Shown in pieces: positions 12,716 to 12,799 of a stretch of DNA of 12,799 bases (its first letter is position 1; every line of letters starts with the position of its first letter). Location: NCBI GenBank assembly GCA_002351365.1, contig DEGE01000017.1:3194-15992 (forward strand), written 5' to 3'. The DNA comes from Candidatus Saccharibacteria bacterium UBA2834 (GTDB taxonomy: Bacteria; Patescibacteriota; Saccharimonadia; Saccharimonadales; Saccharimonadaceae). A model generated the notes under the pieces. That model was not told where the DNA came from, did no database searches, and saw only the letters and a program-made list of their open reading frames with translations. A program made the position numbers and the translations under genes.

Positions 12716-12799
12716 ATGCGGGATAGTGTTCTTCAGAACAATAAAAAGAAGCTAATTATTGTTGCTGTTGGGGGAGTATTGGTCGTTGTTGCTATAGTC
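12716..12799 (+). CDS. N-terminus of a membrane-anchored protein (cut by window end)
   Basis: 28 codons from ATG 12716 read MRDSVLQNNKKKLIIVAVGG and then VLVVVAIV: a short polar, Lys-rich stretch followed by a hydrophobic segment, typical of an N-in signal anchor. The frame is open to the window edge. An extended -10-like TGTCATAAT (12703-12711) ends 4 nt before the ATG, slightly tighter than the other leaderless candidates, and no SD is present. The product cannot be identified from this much sequence. Confidence 0.5.
   Translation, partial: MRDSVLQNNKKKLIIVAVGGVLVVVAIV

Noticed and set aside
10560..12799. Attachment-site duplicate of the tRNA-Arg 3' end flanking the ABC cassette
   Set aside because: I scanned for the T-arm/acceptor sequence to the right of the tRNA and saw no copy; no integrase lies in the cassette.
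1..12799. CRISPR arrays, insertion sequences, transposases, rRNA
   Set aside because: No regularly spaced direct repeats, terminal inverted repeats with a transposase, or rRNA sequence were seen on either strand.

Overview
The window looks like a chromosomal segment of a candidate phyla radiation bacterium, most likely a Candidatus Saccharibacteria (TM7) relative. This is inference from the gene set (compact dnaG-rpoD, a small type IV pilus locus, orn, mmcQ, a stand-alone Xer recombinase, a long-form ndk), from short intergenic spaces, and from standard stop codon use (TAA, TAG and TGA all end genes, which argues against the UGA-to-Gly code of Gracilibacteria/Absconditabacteria). No marker such as 16S rRNA is present to confirm it.

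Layout. 1-722: the 3' part of oligoribonuclease (orn) overlaps an MmcQ/YjbR-family gene, ending at a strong terminator that also serves the convergent gene. 728-1345 (minus): a single-pass membrane protein of unknown function, divergent from dnaG; both have a TATAAT box only 6-7 nt before the ATG. 1443-4207: DNA primase, then the primary sigma factor. The primase lacks all four zinc ligands of its N-terminal ribbon. The sigma gene is interrupted by an in-frame TAG at 4031-4033 that separates regions 1.2-3 from the DNA-binding region 4. 4270-4923: a conserved hypothetical protein with an acidic N-terminal linker.

4961-8837 is a type IV pilus locus: retraction ATPase pilT and platform protein pilC (ATGA overlap), a major-pilin-like gene with its own promoter and a structured leader RNA, and the prepilin peptidase whose stop abuts the start of a xerC/D-type tyrosine recombinase (8838-9764). 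Together these genes encode the retraction motor, inner-membrane platform, pilin subunit and the enzyme that cleaves and methylates it; no extension ATPase (PilB) is in the window. ndk (9845-10441) follows with its own promoter and terminator, then a tRNA-Arg(CCU).

10660-12295 (minus) is an AT-rich three-gene operon: AbrB-type regulator, ABC ATPase, ABC-2 permease. Its promoter is bracketed by an inverted repeat that may be an autoregulatory operator. The 420 bases between this operon and the truncated gene at the right edge (12716 onward) hold no convincing protein gene. They do contain three AGCTCT copies competing for one AGAGCT strand, several hairpins and a terminator, so a small RNA is possible.

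Five genes appear to be transcribed from promoters placed so close to the start codon that the mRNA would be leaderless, while rpoD, the pilin, ndk and the AbrB operon have Shine-Dalgarno leaders.
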